From NCBI GenBank assembly GCA_043228905.1, contig JBHGNT010000001.1, positions 13,020,001 to 13,084,000 on the forward strand: DNA of 64,000 bases, written 5' to 3'. This document shows, in pieces, positions 60,001 to 64,000 of this stretch. The DNA comes from Azolla caroliniana. Taxonomy: Eukaryota; Polypodiophyta. Under the pieces are notes generated by a model. The model did not search any database. It was given only the letters and a program-made list of their open reading frames with translations, and had not been told where the DNA came from. The translations under genes were made by a program, and so were the position numbers. Each line of letters opens with the position of its first letter. Positions within the stretch are counted from its first letter, which is position 1.

Positions 60001-63000
60001 CGATATCTTTTTAACAAAGAAAGAACTCCTCAAAACCCCCAATCCCCCTTCTATAGTTGAGCGACCATAAGGTAGTTTTTATTTTTTGCTAGTTTATGTC
60101 AATCATTAGCAATAGATGATCCGTCTATAGGTACTCAAGATAATTTGTCATTAGATGCTAAAGCAATTTCTAAAGTATGAGCATTAAGGGTCACTTTTGG
60201 CCTAGGAAGTTTTCGATCCTATTCTCTAGTCCTCTCAACGTTGTGTTTTCCGATTCATAGAAACTTAATATTCATTTTGTAGTACGAAAGCTTACTTCAT
60301 TGATATTAAGAAACTTGTACTATGTATTGAAAGTTCATGTTGCATGTTCTTGATTTATTCATTGATGTTGTGAATATTTCATCAAATCTTATACATTACA
60401 AATGACAAGTTGACATCATTCTTTTTAATTCTCGATATTTTGCTGTCTTTTAAGTAATCGTTTTGAAGACGACTATACACTAGATTTTTTGGGAATCAGT
60501 ACTTACTTTTCAAACATGCAACTCTAAACTAATCACATTTAATATAAATTTGTTTATTTATATGTGCATGAGCAAGTGTGGTCACCAAAACTTAAATGCA
60601 TGTTTTTTTATGATATATGTGTAATCATATAATAAACCTTCTAATTACATAAACTATAAAGTCTTTACATTGGGACAAACTTTCATGCATCGATTTATGC
60701 AACCTAGTGGGATGAAGCTTGATACATTTAATTTGCACAGCCAAACATACAATGGAATGCCTAAACTTCCTATTGAAAATAGAGTGAGTTTCTATTTCCA
60801 TCCGTGTTCCCAAGATTGCCCCCTATGGATTCATGCTTCATATTGTTAATCACAACGCTAAGATTATATTTCCACGGTAACCTAGTGCTTATAGAAATTA
60901 TTCATTGTATGAGATTTGGCATTATGAGGTCCACTTTTTGGGGAAGAGGTAAAACATCGGTACACAAATTCCATCATGTTTTGTTGGAATCACATTTTGC
61001 AAATCAATGCAAGGGATAGCCCAACACAAGAATAAACGACTAATAGAAGAATAACCAAACTGGTAAGTAATTCTTGTAGATAATGGATATGCATAGATAA
61101 TCCTTTTGCATGTGCCATAGTTTTCAACATTAAGCCAATGATCTAGGTTCACTTGATGTAATAAGAAATGGAGAGATTTAACTTTTCTTTTCTTTGAAGG
61201 TTTTACGAAATGTTTGAGTACATATATGCACAATCTTTGAAAATTCTTCGAGCATGATCATCCCTAGATGAAATGTAGGAAGAGTCGATTCAAGTTGCCT
61301 CAAAACATAAAATGGAAATGCAAATGCTATTGCCTAAAGTTGACCAATATTTGAATCATAGAAGGTATAATAAGTGTCGAGTGATTCAAGACTCGAGATA
61401 AAATAGTAATAGAACTTCCAAATGGTGGTGGGTTCTTATCCATACACATTTGTGTACAACTTAGAAGTAAAATAAAGAAAACTTGAAATCTGCAAAAAGC
61501 AAGAGTGTGCAAGAAAACACTTGAATAAGAGGGTGCCAAAAGACATTATACATAAACCGAGGAGCACATGCACGTGATAATGGATAAGATCAAATGGGTT
61601 GATAAAGGTTTTGAAAAAAATGCATCGTCATCTAACTGGAACATACATATAGATAATAATAGCTCATCTTGCCAATACAAGATTACCAAGAACACATATA
61701 TTTCAATCTTGGAAAATCTTCAAAATTGTCACGAAATAAAAATTTGAAACTCTTGACTAGAAAGACATGTGGCAAGTAAACCCACAACAATTGGTAATGT
61801 CTATCCTAGGATACTTGTCAAGAACATGTTTTTCTTTAATCGATATAAACTTTAGGCCTTTTCTTTTATAGCCCGGATTAGGGAAAGCCTTAATGTCTCG
61901 AACATTTCAAAAGGAGGTGAATGTTTCAAGATAAAAACAACACTTTTCGTTTAATTTAAAGCACTTGCCTTAGAGATGGTCCAAGTAAGATGGATGTAAA
62001 CCACCTACTTCAACATTCCTTCGATTAGGACAAGTACAAGTGTTGCTTTGCAAAGTTAAGAGAGCCTTTATGAATAGGTTGGTTTTGCAAGAAGATTACG
62101 CAAAAGATATTATATAGGAGTGAAAGTGACGCGGTGTGATTTGGTCGAGATCTGGAACGAGAGGTGGTGGCATACACACAAGAGAGTTGTTTACGTTAAT
62201 GTGATGCATATAACGTTCCAAAAAACAATGATAGGCTTTTGATTTCAAACTATCATTTGGCAATGCCCATGACTTGCCAATAGATCTTGACACATGGAGA
62301 TGTAACATTTTCATTAGTCTCGCTTTCTCTTTGTGGTAGATATGTTTCATCATCACTTAATCTTTTGGCAAGATTTACATGGGTTAATCCAAATGGTGAG
62401 ACATCTCACTGGTCGAGAAGCAAATATTCCCACAAACGGTGAAATTTGGTGCCCTATGAATTTAGGGTTTTCCAAAGTGAAGAACTGGAAAGTATGTAGT
62501 TGGAAAGGAAGGTCTGCAATTTTTTACGAGTTAGATATGTTTGCTAGTTAGGAAAAGCAACCCATCTTTCCAATCAAAGCAGTTGGGACCAGTAGATATT
62601 TCAATGTTTGGTTCTAAATCATAAATGATGCAACACAATTACTCTATATAACCTTGAACTTCCAAGTTTGTAAGAAGGTTGATTTGTGCTACCCACCAGT
62701 GACCACCAATAACAAAACATGGGGGTGAATTTGTCCTAAACAATTATACCATTATGATTCCAATCTCACACATTCGCAATATGGCAGGCAAAGTGATTGT
62801 GGATTTGCTTTGTTGGATAGAATAACTTGTCCTCTTGAGTTGCATCTCAAGTGGGGAGAAGACGGATATTTTTGAAATGCAAGTATGAGATGGATGGAGA
62901 TGGTTTCAATATCCAATGATTCGAGAGTATGATCCGGTATGGCTAAAATCTAAAGAAGCTAGGTGTTGTCTATACGAAGACGGGTGACTTTCTTTCCCCT

Positions 63001-63150
63001 CGTCCACTAAGCAATGTAGCTATTATGAACACTAAACGCTGGAAGAAGGAACAGAATCGGTGTATCAAGTGTGTTCACGAGGACGGAATACATATGCCGA
63101 ATCTCTCGAACCACTAAAGGCCACAATAAACGGAAGCAATTTAGTTTGAA
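60001..63150. other. AT-rich region without recognisable genes
   Basis: About 3.1 kb, clearly more AT-rich than the gypsy layers. Open frames are short (longest 86 and 103 codons on the minus strand at 62096-62356 and 60922-61233) and none resembles a known family. No repeats pair within it and no element termini stand out. It may be further CHR2 LTR or leader sequence, old decayed elements or true intergenic DNA. Confidence 0.5.
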
Positions 63151-63227
63151 AAGAATTTGATAAGAGTCACATATGTATGCATATGGATGCGTTTACCCTA
63201 CTACTTAGTACTTACTACTACTAGGCG

Positions 63228-63260
63228 GTCAATGGGAGGCCCCTACTACTACTACTACTA

Positions 63261-63297
<37 letters not shown>

Positions 63298-63735
63298 TCT
63301 CTCTCTTCCACCACCATTATGTTATGTAGCGAAAACTACATTTATGACCTCCCTCCTCCTCCACAATGCAAATTCAATAATACATTTATGAGGTATCGAA
63401 TCGAACTCAACATACAAAAATACATACATACATACATACATACGGAGAAAGAGAGAAGCGTTACACACACACACACACACACACTCTGCCCTGTTCCACC
63501 CCCCCCCCCCCCCCCCCCCAAAAAAAAGCCCTTTTAGCGTTACGCTCTATCTATCTATCTGTCTCCTCTCTATCTCTAGCCAGTCCACACGTGCCTCTCT
63601 CCCTCCACACGCACGTGCGCCCACATACACACACACACATGCGGTCGCGCAAAGGCACTCGATTCTTTTCATTTTAATTCTTTCCTCCTCTTCTTCTGCG
63701 TCATATACATACATACATACATACATACAATGATA
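63228..63735. repeat. Microsatellite cluster
   Basis: Includes (ACT)n at 63244-63261, (CT)n then (CA)n then (CT)n at 63262-63306, (CATA)n at 63420-63441, (CA)n at 63464-63483, a poly-C run of about 20 at 63498-63518 followed by A7, (CTAT)n at 63546-63560, and (CATA)n at 63706-63728. Further CT-rich and poly-C/poly-A runs continue to the window end. Confidence 0.9.
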
Positions 63736-64000
63736 CATATCTTCTTCTTTAGCTTTCCAAGGAGAGAGAACGTGCCCCCTCATCAACAAATGTCTCTCTC
63801 TGTTATTAGCAAATGTCTCTCTCTGTTATTAGCCTCCATCCATCCTCTTTTTAAGTACATTCTTTAATTCTGCTACTCTTCTTCTTCCTACATTCACCCC
63901 CTCCCCCCCCCCAGAAAAAACAATTTTTTGTTGTTGGAAGAATCCATTATATATATGTAGGCGAGGTGAGGCTTCTCAACCCAAGTAAAAAAAAAAAACC

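Noticed and set aside
62096-62356. 86-codon minus-strand ORF in the AT-rich right end
   Set aside because: No recognisable family, no supporting neighbours and ORFs of this length are expected by chance in 3 kb.

Overview
The window is a dense, multi-layer nest of plant-type transposable elements; I found no convincing host gene. Ty1/copia and Ty3/gypsy polyproteins, initiator-Met-tRNA-type primer sites (TGGTATCAGAGC), chromodomain gypsy elements and CT-rich, 'tagggttt'-rich leaders indicate a land plant. The gypsy family at 23-43 kb reminds me of bryophyte elements, but that is an unverified impression and no species call is made. Names used below: C = copia, G = gypsy, CHR = chromovirus, S = solo LTR, N = non-autonomous, H = hAT-like.

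Region 1-23096: an old minus-strand chromovirus (CHR1) is split by copia C1 (245-21215, target duplication CCTAG). C1 in turn holds a complete but decayed copia C2 (1884-6649, CTGCT), a gypsy solo LTR S1 (8825-10289, ACGG) that itself contains a copia solo LTR S2 (9773-10199), and, inside its 3' LTR, a 9.7-kb hAT-like unit H1 (11298-20989; 8-bp duplication, about 90-bp inverted repeats). H1 is filled with gypsy pieces that lack outer LTRs: the 5' end of a minus-strand gypsy and most of a Tat-like gypsy (G1) with an extra 3' ORF ending in a long coiled coil.

Region 23097-43518: a decayed gypsy G2 sits in CHR1. Just after its primer site lies a copia solo LTR S3 (GGTAT), which contains an apparently intact copia C3 (24509-30039, 1453-aa polyprotein, TGGTG). 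In the G2 integrase gene sits an apparently intact gypsy G3 (35576-42875) with two 790-bp LTRs that look identical by eye, an intact gag-protease ORF and an intact pol ORF. This is the youngest layer. LTR S4 (42969-43518) has unrelated sequence on its two sides and looks like a recombination scar.

Region 43519-51177: remnants of a minus-strand copia (C4) interrupted by two non-autonomous LTR elements: N1 (43602-48332, CCGG), which shares LTR ends, primer site and polypurine tract with G3 but has only a gag-like gene with exact 231-bp tandem repeats, and N2 (48360-50567), whose interior is mostly a 48-bp tandem repeat. Region 51178-60000: a plus-strand chromovirus CHR2 split by minus-strand copia C5 (52102-58507, AGTGG), which carries a gypsy fragment G4 and has lost its integrase. 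Region 60000-64000: AT-rich sequence without a recognisable gene, ending in a cluster of microsatellites.

Intact G3 and C3 could supply proteins for themselves and for related defective copies (G3 for N1). The older layers are mostly broken by stop codons that fit C-to-T decay, as expected in methylated heterochromatin.
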